A stretch of 13,531 nucleotides of DNA. It comes from Betaproteobacteria bacterium. GTDB lineage: Bacteria > Pseudomonadota > Gammaproteobacteria > Burkholderiales > SG8-41. The position numbers and the translations under genes are program-made. The stretch is from the NCBI GenBank assembly GCA_028292065.1, contig JAQGNC010000486.1:1-13531 (forward strand), in the 5' to 3' direction. The notes beneath the pieces were generated by a model. It saw nothing but the letters and a program-made list of their open reading frames with translations, was not told the origin of the DNA and did no database searches. Below, in pieces: positions 7,876 to 13,531 of the stretch (within the stretch, counting starts at the first letter, position 1; each line of letters begins with the position of its first letter).

Positions 7876-7993
7876 ATGCAGTTAAGACGCAAGCAAGGTG
7901 CTGGAGACACGGACCGCAGACATGGCGCGGCGCCGCAACGCCGCGAGACGAATGGCGCGCGAGACTGAACCCGGAACGGGTTTCAATGTATCG

Positions 7994-8022
7994 AAAAAAA
8001 AGGGCTGTCGCCAGCCCTTTTT
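7994..8022 (-). terminator. Intrinsic terminator of the rpsF-priB-rpsR-rplI operon
   Basis: On the minus strand GGGCTG, loop GCGA, CAGCCC (8012-8017 with 8002-8007) is followed by eight consecutive T (8001-7994). A-tract pairing extends the stem base. It is 81 nt past the rplI stop and should separate the ribosomal operon from dnaB. The plus strand also ends in five T, so the element could work in both directions. Confidence 0.9.
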
Positions 8023-8024
8023 CC

Positions 8025-8052
8025 GGTGATGTTATACAAATTTAACATCACC
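8025..8052. repeat. Perfect 10-bp inverted repeat just upstream of the rplI terminator
   Basis: GGTGATGTTA (8025-8034) and TAACATCACC (8043-8052) are perfect inverted arms around the AT-rich 8-nt spacer TACAAATT. On the transcript this makes a second stem-loop, two nt ahead of the terminator hairpin and about 51 nt after rplI. It lacks its own U-run. It may stabilise the 3' end or be a regulator-binding palindrome; the sequence does not decide. Confidence 0.7.
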
Positions 8053-8103
8053 TGTTACTGAGACGCGGCCGCGGTTCGGCGGCGCGCGCCTCGCAGTCGA
8101 GGA

Positions 8104-8553
8104 TTACTGCTCGGCGACGACGGTGACCGTCACGGTCACCACCACGTCGGTGTGCAGAGCGACCTTCAGCGGATGCTCGCCGATCGTCTTCAACGGACCT
8201 TCCGGCATGCGCACCGCAGCCTTCACGACTTCGAATCCCTGCTGCTTGAGCGCATCAGCGATGTCGGCGTTGGTGACCGAGCCGAACAGCTTGCCGTCGA
8301 CGCCGGCCTTCTGCGAGATCTGCACGACGAGGCCTTCCAGCTTTTCAGCCCTGCCCTGCGCTTCGGTCAGCTGCTGCGCCTGCGCTTTTTCGAGCTCGGC
8401 CCGCCGCTGCTCGAACTGCGCGAGGTTCTCGCGCGTCGCGCGCTTCGCCTTGCCCTGCGGGATCAGGAAGTTACGCGCGAAACCATCGCGCACTTTGACG
8501 ACGTCGCCGAGCGAGCCGAGGTTCGTCACTTTTTCCAGCAATATGATCTGCAT
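8104..8553 (-). CDS. rplI: 50S ribosomal protein bL9
   Basis: A structural protein of the large subunit that binds 23S rRNA near the L1 stalk base and reaches over the 30S surface. At 149 residues it matches the family. The N-terminal rRNA-binding domain is MQIILLEKVTNLGSLGDVV..VRDGFARNFLIPQGKA (1-36). A long connecting helix rich in Glu, Gln and Ala spans about 40-75, and the C-terminal domain starts near KLFGSVTNADIADAL (88-102). The ATG at 8553 is set by a strong AAGGAG whose AA belongs to the TAA stop of rpsR, with 10 nt between the genes, so translation is probably coupled. It is the last gene of the rpsF operon and is followed by two hairpins. Confidence 0.98.
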   Translation of the reverse strand: MQIILLEKVTNLGSLGDVVKVRDGFARNFLIPQGKAKRATRENLAQFEQRRAELEKAQAQQLTEAQGRAEKLEGLVVQISQKAGVDGKLFGSVTNADIADALKQQGFEVVKAAVRMPEGPLKTIGEHPLKVALHTDVVVTVTVTVVAEQ

Positions 8554-8563
8554 CGCTCGCTCC

Positions 8564-8866
8564 TTAGTGCACGTCGGTGTACGGCAGCAGCGCGAGGAAA
8601 CGCGCGCGCTTGATCGCGACCGAGAGCTGTCGCTGGTAGCGCGCCTTGGTCCCGGTGATGCGCGCCGGAATGATCTTGCCGTTCTCGTTGATGAAGTCTT
8701 TAAGGATACCGATATCCTTGTAATCGACCTGCTTGATGTTCTCCGCGGTGAAGCGGCAGAACTTGCGGCGCCGGAACAGCGCGCCGCCGCGTTTATCCTT
8801 GCCCTTGCCTTTCAGCTTCGCTTTCGCCTTCGCCCTCGCCCGGGCGGCTCTGCTCATCATTGCCAT
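8564..8866 (-). CDS. rpsR: 30S ribosomal protein bS18 with an extended basic N-terminus
   Basis: A small-subunit protein that pairs with bS6 on the 30S platform. The conserved core starts at FRRRKFCRFTAENIKQVDYKD (about 31-51) and continues through LKDFI..NGKIIPARITGT to the C-terminal KRARFLALLPYTD. At 100 residues it is longer than the roughly 75-residue E. coli form. The extra N-terminus is a low-complexity Ala/Lys/Gly/Arg run (AKAKAKLKGKGKDKR). Three Met codons lie close together (8866, 8860, 8857); the first is 8 nt from AAGGA and is chosen. The first 74 nt overlap the 3' end of priB in another frame, so translation is likely coupled. Confidence 0.96.
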   Translation of the reverse strand: MAMMSRAARARAKAKAKLKGKGKDKRGGALFRRRKFCRFTAENIKQVDYKDIGILKDFINENGKIIPARITGTKARYQRQLSVAIKRARFLALLPYTDVH

Positions 8867-9173
8867 GGTTCGTATCCTTCAGTAGATCGGTTTTCGTTGC
8901 GTGCAACACCAGTTGCGCGCTCATTCGGTTCTTGCGATTCAGGAAGCCCGTCACGCTGATCGGTGTGCCCGCCGTGGTGCGCGAGAGCTGGGTCGCGGCC
9001 TCACCGAGCGCGACACAGTTCACTTCACACTCCACCTGGCGCTTGTAGCCGGCCTCGATCTGCACCGACTTGTGCGCCAGCCTGAACTGCAGCAGCGGCA
9101 GACCGGCCGGGGTGTGACGCAGCGGTTCGACGTGGGCGACCGTGCCCTCGAGGGTGACCGCGTTTGCGTCCAC
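8793..9173 (-). CDS. priB: Primosomal replication protein PriB with an acidic C-terminal tail overlapping rpsR
   Basis: A dimeric OB-fold single-stranded-DNA-binding protein of the PriA-dependent replication restart primosome. Residues 7-97 give the family pattern: TLEGTVAHVEPLRHTPAGLP, then FRLAHKSVQIEAGYKRQVECEV, SVTGFL and LVLHATKTDLL. The start is a GTG at 9173, 16 nt after the rpsF stop, with only a weak GAAG before it; no other in-frame start preserves the first strand. PriB is usually about 100 residues and this one is 126. The last 26 residues or so (through EGEGESEAERQGQG) are acidic and low-complexity and lie within the first 74 nt of rpsR in a shifted frame. The tail is probably a by-product of the missing stop codon rather than a domain. 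Position between rpsF and rpsR is typical of beta- and gammaproteobacteria. Confidence 0.93.
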   Translation of the reverse strand: MDANAVTLEGTVAHVEPLRHTPAGLPLLQFRLAHKSVQIEAGYKRQVECEVNCVALGEAATQLSRTTAGTPISVTGFLNRKNRMSAQLVLHATKTDLLKDTNHGNDEQSRPGEGEGESEAERQGQG

Positions 9174-9189
9174 TTCGATCGGCGGTGCT

Positions 9190-9621
9190 TTAAGCGCCCG
9201 CGGGGGGAGCTGCGGGAGCGGGAGCCGCCGCCGGTGCCGGAGCCGAAGCCGCTGCAGTCGCCGCTTTGGCGGCCTCTTCGGTGGTCGGCATCGAGCGCGA
9301 CTTCTCTTCCTTCATCATCGCCGAAGGCGCGGTCGCCGCTTCGCTCATGACGACCGTGAGGTGACGCAGGACCGCATCGTTGAACTTGAACGCGTGCTCG
9401 AGCTCGTCGAGGGTCTCGTTGTCGCACTCGATGTTCATGAGCACGTAGTGCGCCTTGTGGATCTTGTCGATCGGGTAGGCGAGCTGGCGTCGGCCCCAGT
9501 CTTCGAGCCTGTGGATCCGGCCCTCACGGGTAGTGACCATCTGACGATAGCGCTCGACCATCGCGGGCACCTGTTCGCTCTGGTCGGGATGAACGATGAA
9601 AACGATTTCGTAATGTCGCAT
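9190..9621 (-). CDS. rpsF: 30S ribosomal protein bS6 with an Ala/Pro-rich C-terminal tail
   Basis: A small-subunit platform protein that heterodimerises with bS18. The ferredoxin-like core fills about 1-93: MRHYEIVFIVHPDQSEQVP at the start, RRQLAYPIDKIHKAHYVLMNIE (44-65), and NDAVLRHLTVVM at the end. The total is 143 residues. The last 30 or so are almost only Ala, Pro and Ser, preceded by a charged MMKEEKSRS stretch. E. coli bS6 also has a flexible tail, but an acidic one. The ATG at 9621 is supported by AAGGAG 8 nt upstream. It is the first gene of the rpsF-priB-rpsR-rplI operon and follows a structured leader of about 180 nt. Confidence 0.98.
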   Translation of the reverse strand: MRHYEIVFIVHPDQSEQVPAMVERYRQMVTTREGRIHRLEDWGRRQLAYPIDKIHKAHYVLMNIECDNETLDELEHAFKFNDAVLRHLTVVMSEAATAPSAMMKEEKSRSMPTTEEAAKAATAAASAPAPAAAPAPAAPPAGA

Positions 9622-9628
9622 CGATAAA

Positions 9629-9664
9629 GCTCCTTGTGGGTAAGCCTCCCGCCATGCGAGGAGC
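9629..9664 (-). promoter_or_regulatory. Candidate stem that sequesters the rpsF ribosome-binding site
   Basis: In the transcript GCUCCU (9664-9659) can pair with AGGAGC (9634-9629), which contains the Shine-Dalgarno of rpsF; the loop is 24 nt. An alternative pairing GCCUC (9672-9668) with GAGGC (9648-9644) crosses it, so the two are mutually exclusive. This is the geometry of a translational switch, but the stems are only 5-6 bp and I have not computed energies. Confidence 0.35.
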
Positions 9665-9679
9665 GGTGAGGCAAGGCAA

Positions 9680-9698
9680 GTCCGGCAGTAGGCCGGAC
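9680..9698 (-). promoter_or_regulatory. Leader hairpin of the rpsF operon, candidate S6:S18 autoregulatory element
   Basis: A perfect 7-bp stem, GUCCGGC / GCCGGAC (9698-9692 with 9686-9680), with loop CUACU lies about 60 nt before the rpsF ATG. Flanking GGC and GCC could extend it across an asymmetric internal loop. Leaders of rpsF operons in many bacteria are known to carry an RNA that binds the S6:S18 complex to repress translation. Position and partner genes fit; I did not match the published consensus base by base. Confidence 0.4.
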
Positions 9699-9764
9699 AT
9701 ACCAGCCGCCGTGGGTGACGGCAGCAGGGACCGGCAATTACAGGCGCCGGTGCAGGATTGCGAA

Positions 9765-9792
9765 GTTACCGCGTCCAGTCGGACGCGGTAAC
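9765..9792 (-). promoter_or_regulatory. Perfect 12-bp hairpin at the start of the rpsF operon leader
   Basis: GTTACCGCGTCC (9792-9781 read on the minus strand) pairs exactly with GGACGCGGTAAC (9776-9765) across a GACT tetraloop. The predicted transcription start (about 9800) is only a few nt upstream, so this would be a 5'-end stem-loop on the mRNA. No U-run follows, so it is not a terminator for rlmB by itself. It may protect the 5' end or take part in leader regulation. Confidence 0.6.
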
Positions 9793-9806
9793 GCTCGAAG
9801 GCGCGG

Positions 9807-9834
9807 ATTATACGCAGCTTCCGATAGAAAACAA
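9807..9834 (-). promoter_or_regulatory. Promoter of the rpsF-priB-rpsR-rplI operon
   Basis: A perfect TATAAT (9807-9812 on the minus strand) is preceded after 16 nt by TTGTTT (9829-9834). The discriminator after the -10 is GC-rich (CCGCGCC), a known trait of growth-rate and ppGpp-controlled ribosomal promoters. It sits just past the rlmB stop (9839), so the ribosomal operon need not depend on read-through from rnr-rlmB. Confidence 0.75.
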
Positions 9835-9838
9835 ACCC

Positions 9839-10603
9839 TTAGAGCGGCTTCGCCGGGTCTGCCGCCGGTAACTGGCGCTGGCGCCGGGCTTCCGACAGGC
9901 AAATGCCCGCCGACACCGACACGTTCAGGCTTTCGACCGTGCCGAGCATCGGAATCCTCACGAGCTCGTCGCAGTGCTCGCGGGTGAGCCGGCGCATGCC
10001 TTCGCCTTCGGCGCCGAGCACCCACGCGAGCGGGCCTCGCAGTCGTATTCCAAAGAGATCCTGCTCCGCACGCTCGTCGGTGCCGACGAGCCATATACCG
10101 CGGTCCTTCAGCTCGCGCATCGAGCGCGCGAGATTGGTCACCGCGATATACGGCACGGTTTCGGCGGCCCCGCTCGCGACTTTCGAGACCGTCGCGTTGA
10201 TGCCGACCGCGCGGTCCTTGGGCGCGAGCACCGCGTGCACCCCCATCGCGTCCGCCACCCGCAGGCACGCGCCGAGGTTGTGGGGGTCGGTCACGCCGTC
10301 GAGGATGAGGAGCAACGGCGGCTCTTCGAGGGTGTCGAGCACGTCTTCGATATGGGTCGGCAGCCGCGCCACTTCGATACGGGCGGCCACACCCTGGTGC
10401 CGCGCATGGTGCGTCAGCCCGTCGAGGCGCTTCTCGTCGACTCGCATCACCCGCGCGCCGTGGGTCTCGGCGGTCTTCAGCAGTTCCTGCGTGCGCCGAT
10501 CGTCGCGGGCGGAGTCGACGTAGAGCTCTTTCACGCTCGCGGCGCTTTGCCGCAGGCGGCTGTGGACCGCGTGAAAGCCGTAGATGATCCGGGTGTCGGG
10601 CAC
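9839..10603 (-). CDS. rlmB: 23S rRNA (guanosine-2'-O-)-methyltransferase RlmB, SpoU/TrmH family
   Basis: A SAM-dependent enzyme that 2'-O-methylates a guanosine (G2251 in E. coli numbering) in the peptidyl-transferase P loop of 23S rRNA. At 254 residues it has an N-terminal substrate-binding domain (about 5-80, IIYGFHAVHSRL) and a SPOUT knot. Motif 1 is LDGVTDPHNLGACLRVADA (101-119, with N109 and R115), motif 2 is WVLGAEGEGM (194-203), and motif 3 is IPMLGTVESLNVSVSAGI (217-234, with S225 and N227). The start is GTG at 10603, 3 nt after the rnr stop, with no strong Shine-Dalgarno, so translation is probably coupled to rnr. The rnr-rlmB pairing is common in proteobacteria. The rpsF operon promoter begins immediately beyond its stop. 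Confidence 0.96.
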   Translation of the reverse strand: MPDTRIIYGFHAVHSRLRQSAASVKELYVDSARDDRRTQELLKTAETHGARVMRVDEKRLDGLTHHARHQGVAARIEVARLPTHIEDVLDTLEEPPLLLILDGVTDPHNLGACLRVADAMGVHAVLAPKDRAVGINATVSKVASGAAETVPYIAVTNLARSMRELKDRGIWLVGTDERAEQDLFGIRLRGPLAWVLGAEGEGMRRLTREHCDELVRIPMLGTVESLNVSVSAGICLSEARRQRQLPAADPAKPL

Positions 10604-10606
10604 GGA

Positions 10607-12925
10607 TCAGCGACGCCGGTTCGACGAGGATTTGCCGCCCGGGCGCTTCGTACCGGCCGGCTTGCCGCTGGGCGGCTTGTCAGCACGGCCTTCGCCATCG
10701 GCGAGCACGAAATCGATCTTGGTCGTGTCGAGGTCGACGCGCACGACTTTCACCCGCACGCGGTCGCCGAGGCGATAGCGCTGGTGGGTGCGCTCGCCCA
10801 TGAGCTCGTGCTTGGCCGCGTCGTAATGGTAGTAATCCTTGCCGAGCTCGGAGATGTGGAGGAGGCCTTCGACGTAAAGCTCGTCGAGCGCGACGAACGC
10901 ACCGAAAGCCGCGACGCCGCTGATCGTTCCCATGAAGGTCTCGCCGACCTTGTCCTGCATGTAGTAGCACTTCAGCCAGTTGGTGACGTCGCGAGTCGCT
11001 TCATCCGCGCGGCGCTCGGTCTTGGAGCAGTGCCCGCCGAGCGCTTCCCAGTCGCCGGGCTCGTAGCGCTTGCGCTTCAACACCGCCTTGATCGCGCGAT
11101 GGATGAGCAGATCGGGGTAGCGCCGGATCGGCGAGGTGAAGTGCGTGTACGACTCGTAGGCAAGGCCGAAATGGCCCGCGTTCTTCGACGTATACACCGC
11201 CTGCTGGAGCGAGCGCAGCATGACGGTCTGCAGCAGCTGCGCGTCAGGGCGGTCTTTCACGCGTGCGAGCAGCTTCGCGTAATCCTTCGCCTCTGGCGTG
11301 TCTCCGCCGGAGAGCGTCAGCCCGAAGCCTTTGAGGAACTCGCGCAGCGCGGTGAGCTTCTCCGGGGTCGGGCCTTCGTGCACGCGATAGAGCATCGGCT
11401 GCTTTTTCTTCAGCAGGAAATCCGAGGTGGCGACGTTCGCCGCGAGCATGCACTCCTCGATCAGCCGGTGCGCGTCGTTGCGCCGCACCGGGACGATGCG
11501 CTCGATCTTGCCCTGGTCGTCGAAGATGATCTGGGTCTCGATCGTCTCGAAATCGATTGCGCCGCGCTCCTGCCGCGCGTCGAGCAGCAGCTTGAACACG
11601 CGGTTGAGGTTCTGCAGGTGGGGCACGAGCTCGGGCTGGCGTTTGGCGGCGTCACCTTCGGGGTTGTCGAGGATCTGCGCGACCGTCGTATAGGTCAGAC
11701 GCGCGTGCGAGAGGATCACGCCGGGGTAGAACTTGTAGGCCTTCATCGTGCCGTCGGCGGCGATCTGCATGTCGCAAACCATGGCGAGACGCTCGACATG
11801 CGGCACCAGCGAGCACAGGTCGTTGGACAGGCGCTCCGGCAGCATCGGTATCACGCGCCGGGGGAAGTACACCGAGTTGCCGCGCGAGCGCGCCTCGTGG
11901 TCGAGGGCGTCGTTGTGCGTCACGTAGTGACTGACGTCGGCGATCGCGACGACCACGCGAAAACCGCCTTTGCCGCGACCGAAGAGCCTGGCCGGCAACG
12001 GCTCGCAATACACCGCGTCGTCGAAGTCCCTGGCGGTTTCGCCGTCGATCGTCACCAGTGGCAGGTCGCGCAGGTCGACGCGGCCTTCACGGTCCGCAGC
12101 GGTCACGCCCGACGGAAAGAGCTCGCACTGGCGCTCGACTTCGCGCGAGAACACGTAAGGCAGCTCGTGCTTGCGCAGGGCGATCTCGATCTCCATGCCG
12201 GGATCGGCGTAATTGCCGAGCACTTCGACCACGCGCGCCACCGGCTGCACGTGCCTCGACGGCTGCACCACGATCTCGACGTTGACCACCTGCCCCGCTG
12301 TGGCGCCCAGGCTCTGGTCGGGCGGAATCAGGAAGTCACGGTTGATGCGCTTGTTCTCGGGGACGACGAGGAGCATCCCGTGCTCGCTGCGGATCCGCCC
12401 CACGATCTGGCGCTGGGCGCGCTCGAGCACTTCGACGATCTTGCCTTCGGGCCGTCCGCGGCGATCGGTCTCGCCGACGCGCGCCATCACGCGATCGCCG
12501 TGCAGCACTTTCTGCATCTCGTTGAAGCTCAGAAACAGGTCCGGCCCTTCCTCGTCGCGTATGAGAAAGCCGTAGCCTTCCGCGTGCCCCTGCACCGTGC
12601 CGCGCACCAGATCGAGCTTGGAGACCACGCACAGGTCCCCGCGCCGATTGCGCATGAGCTCGCCGTCGCGCTCCATCGCGGCCAGACGCCGCTGGAAAGG
12701 GGTGCGCTCGTCGGGGTTGATCTCGAGCAGCTCGGCGAGCTCTTCCTCGGGCATCGGCACGCCGTGCTCGGTCAGCACTTCGAGGATGTACTCGCGGCTC
12801 GGCAGCGGTTCGTCATAGCGCTCGAGCTCGCGCTCGTAGTGAGGATCGCGCGACCGGCGTCCGGTCTTGGTCGGAGAGCGCCGCACGCGCCGCGCCGGTC
12901 CTGCTCTTTTGGGCTGAGTCTTCAT
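10607..12925 (-). CDS. rnr: Ribonuclease R
   Basis: A processive 3'-to-5' exoribonuclease of the RNB family that degrades structured RNA and acts in rRNA quality control. From the chosen start it has 772 residues: basic N-terminus (1-35), winged helix (about 42-105, REYILEVLTEHGVPMPEEEL), two cold-shock domains (about 105-245), RNB domain (about 280-620), S1 domain (660-743) and a Lys/Arg/Ser-rich tail. The catalytic cluster TIDGETARDFDDA gives D294, D300, D302 and D303, with the same spacing as E. coli D272/278/280/281. YTHFTSPIRRYPDL (593-606) is also conserved. The reading frame stays open to 12991, but that start would overlap the tRNA-Leu gene on the other strand; ATG 12925 (MKTQPKR) is preferred although its Shine-Dalgarno (TTGGA) is weak. 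It forms a unit with rlmB 3 nt downstream. Confidence 0.96.
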   Translation of the reverse strand: MKTQPKRAGPARRVRRSPTKTGRRSRDPHYERELERYDEPLPSREYILEVLTEHGVPMPEEELAELLEINPDERTPFQRRLAAMERDGELMRNRRGDLCVVSKLDLVRGTVQGHAEGYGFLIRDEEGPDLFLSFNEMQKVLHGDRVMARVGETDRRGRPEGKIVEVLERAQRQIVGRIRSEHGMLLVVPENKRINRDFLIPPDQSLGATAGQVVNVEIVVQPSRHVQPVARVVEVLGNYADPGMEIEIALRKHELPYVFSREVERQCELFPSGVTAADREGRVDLRDLPLVTIDGETARDFDDAVYCEPLPARLFGRGKGGFRVVVAIADVSHYVTHNDALDHEARSRGNSVYFPRRVIPMLPERLSNDLCSLVPHVERLAMVCDMQIAADGTMKAYKFYPGVILSHARLTYTTVAQILDNPEGDAAKRQPELVPHLQNLNRVFKLLLDARQERGAIDFETIETQIIFDDQGKIERIVPVRRNDAHRLIEECMLAANVATSDFLLKKKQPMLYRVHEGPTPEKLTALREFLKGFGLTLSGGDTPEAKDYAKLLARVKDRPDAQLLQTVMLRSLQQAVYTSKNAGHFGLAYESYTHFTSPIRRYPDLLIHRAIKAVLKRKRYEPGDWEALGGHCSKTERRADEATRDVTNWLKCYYMQDKVGETFMGTISGVAAFGAFVALDELYVEGLLHISELGKDYYHYDAAKHELMGERTHQRYRLGDRVRVKVVRVDLDTTKIDFVLADGEGRADKPPSGKPAGTKRPGGKSSSNRRR

Positions 12926-12954
12926 TTGTGTCCAACCATCTGTTCGGTTAAAAT
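12926..12954 (+). promoter_or_regulatory. Candidate promoter of tRNA-Leu
   Basis: On the plus strand TTGTGT (12926-12931) is followed after 17 nt by TAAAAT (12949-12954), five of six -10 matches. Transcription would start near 12961, only a few nt before the mature tRNA 5' end at 12964. The -35 box directly abuts the rnr start codon (12923-12925) on the opposite strand, so the tRNA and rnr share this 38-nt divergent space. Confidence 0.5.
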
Positions 12955-12963
12955 TGCGGTCGC

Positions 12964-13050
<87 letters not shown>

Positions 13051-13056
13051 TCACCG

Positions 13057-13121
13057 AATGCGGAGTGATGAATGCGGAATGCGAAATATGCATGCCGGAT
13101 TCGTCGCTCCGCATTTTTTTT
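13057..13121 (+). terminator. Candidate terminator of tRNA-Leu
   Basis: AATGCGGAG (13057-13065) can pair perfectly with CTCCGCATT (13107-13115), and eight T follow the stem (13114-13121). A second, closer copy AATGCGGA (13071-13078) can pair with the same 3' arm, shortening the loop. The long loop weakens the call, but the T-run right after the tRNA fits. Confidence 0.5.
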
Positions 13122-13182
13122 GCGACCGGCGATGAATGGGCCGGAGCAGGCCTTCATTCATCATTGCGCATTCATCACTGCG
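13061..13182. repeat. Inverted-repeat cluster of ATGAATG words between tRNA-Leu and purA
   Basis: A 21-nt arm (13061-13081) recurs inverted at 13162-13182 with 19 of 21 matches. The octamer GATGAATG occurs four times, two per orientation (13067-13074 and 13131-13138 on plus; 13155-13162 and 13169-13176 on minus). The second and third copies make an inner stem. The base composition is clearly less GC-rich than the flanking genes. It resembles a small dispersed palindromic element, but no mobility gene or target duplication is visible. Confidence 0.6.
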
Positions 13183-13185
13183 CGT

Positions 13186-13531
13186 TTACTCGAACGGGTG
13201 CCTGCGCACGATCGTCTGATCGCGGTCCGCGCCGGTCGAGATGAGGTCGATCGGCACGCGGCAGATCTGCTCCATCCGATTCAGGTAAGCCTGTGCCGCC
13301 TGCGGCAGCGCCTCGAACCGCGTCACGCCGACGGTGCTTTCGCTCCAGCCGGACAGTGACTCGTAGACCGGCTCGCACTCTTCCAGCATCTCGGCGCCGA
13401 ACGGCAGGATGTCGCTCTGCCGTCCTTCGCAGCGGTAGCCGATCCCGAGCATCACCTCTTCCATGCCGTCGAGCACGTCGAGCTTGGTCACGCACAGCCC
13501 CGACACGCCGTTGATCTGTATCGAGCGCTTC
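13186..13531 (-). CDS. purA: Adenylosuccinate synthetase (partial, C-terminal 114 residues)
   Basis: PurA uses GTP to join IMP and aspartate, the first committed step from IMP to AMP. Only the C-terminal quarter is inside the window; the N-terminus lies beyond the right edge, so the true start is not visible. The segment begins KRSIQINGVSGLCVTKLDVLDG, where TKLD is the guanine-recognition motif. It continues through LPFGAEMLEECEPVYESLSGW, the FEALPQAAQAYLNRMEQI stretch and the IDLISTGADRDQTIVRRHPF ending, which matches the family's C-terminus. The stop is at 13186. Downstream are the inverted ATGAATG repeats and a convergent tRNA-Leu. Confidence 0.97.
   Translation of the reverse strand, partial: KRSIQINGVSGLCVTKLDVLDGMEEVMLGIGYRCEGRQSDILPFGAEMLEECEPVYESLSGWSESTVGVTRFEALPQAAQAYLNRMEQICRVPIDLISTGADRDQTIVRRHPFE

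Noticed and set aside
7716..7910. A minus-strand 64-residue frame with GVLI repeats that resembles a membrane peptide
   Set aside because: It is only the tandem repeat translated. It ends before dnaB without a convincing Shine-Dalgarno and has no family resemblance.
7755..8045. A plus-strand frame reading PDEY repeats through the tandem array
   Set aside because: The repeat unit length is a multiple of three, so the frame stays open trivially. The frame runs through the rplI terminator, has no homology and has no clear ribosome-binding site.

Overview
The window reads as a chromosomal segment of a GC-rich betaproteobacterium. The clues are the order purA / rnr-rlmB / rpsF-priB-rpsR-rplI / dnaB, a priB gene inside the ribosomal-protein operon, and the sequence character of the proteins. 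I cannot name a genus from sequence alone. All protein genes lie on the minus strand, so the region is transcribed from high to low coordinates. Only a tRNA-Leu gene runs on the plus strand.

Right part (about 6300-13531) is conserved housekeeping. It holds the C-terminal end of purA (adenylosuccinate synthetase), tRNA-Leu(CAG), rnr (RNase R), rlmB (23S rRNA 2'-O-methyltransferase, 3 nt after rnr), then the rpsF-priB-rpsR-rplI operon (bS6, primosomal protein PriB, bS18, bL9) and dnaB (replicative helicase). The ribosomal operon has its own promoter with a perfect TATAAT box overlapping the 3' end of rlmB. Its leader of about 180 nt is highly structured, and the operon ends at a strong intrinsic terminator after rplI. 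The gap between that terminator and dnaB carries six 12-bp tandem repeats. A cluster of inverted ATGAATG-type repeats fills the gap between the tRNA and purA.

Left part (1-6117) is more accessory. It holds a 1158-residue cyclic-di-GMP protein (PAS-PAS-GAF-PAS-GGDEF-EAL-receiver), a CRP/FNR-family regulator with a CRP-like recognition helix, and the first 510 residues of a HlyB-type type I secretion ABC transporter. The transporter's C39-like domain lacks the catalytic cysteine, and its nucleotide-binding domain runs off the left edge. These three genes are separated by gaps of 113 and 315 nt with promoter-like sequences, so they look like neighbouring transcription units rather than one tight operon. 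A functional link (c-di-GMP signalling, regulator, secretion) is plausible but is inference.

I see no CRISPR array, insertion sequence, phage gene or restriction system. The long plus-strand open frames opposite the minus-strand genes are GC-driven shadows. The most unusual material is non-coding or overlapping: the rpsF leader structures, the tandem repeat before dnaB, the double hairpin after rplI, the 74-nt priB/rpsR overlap, and the tRNA-Leu promoter sitting against the rnr start codon.
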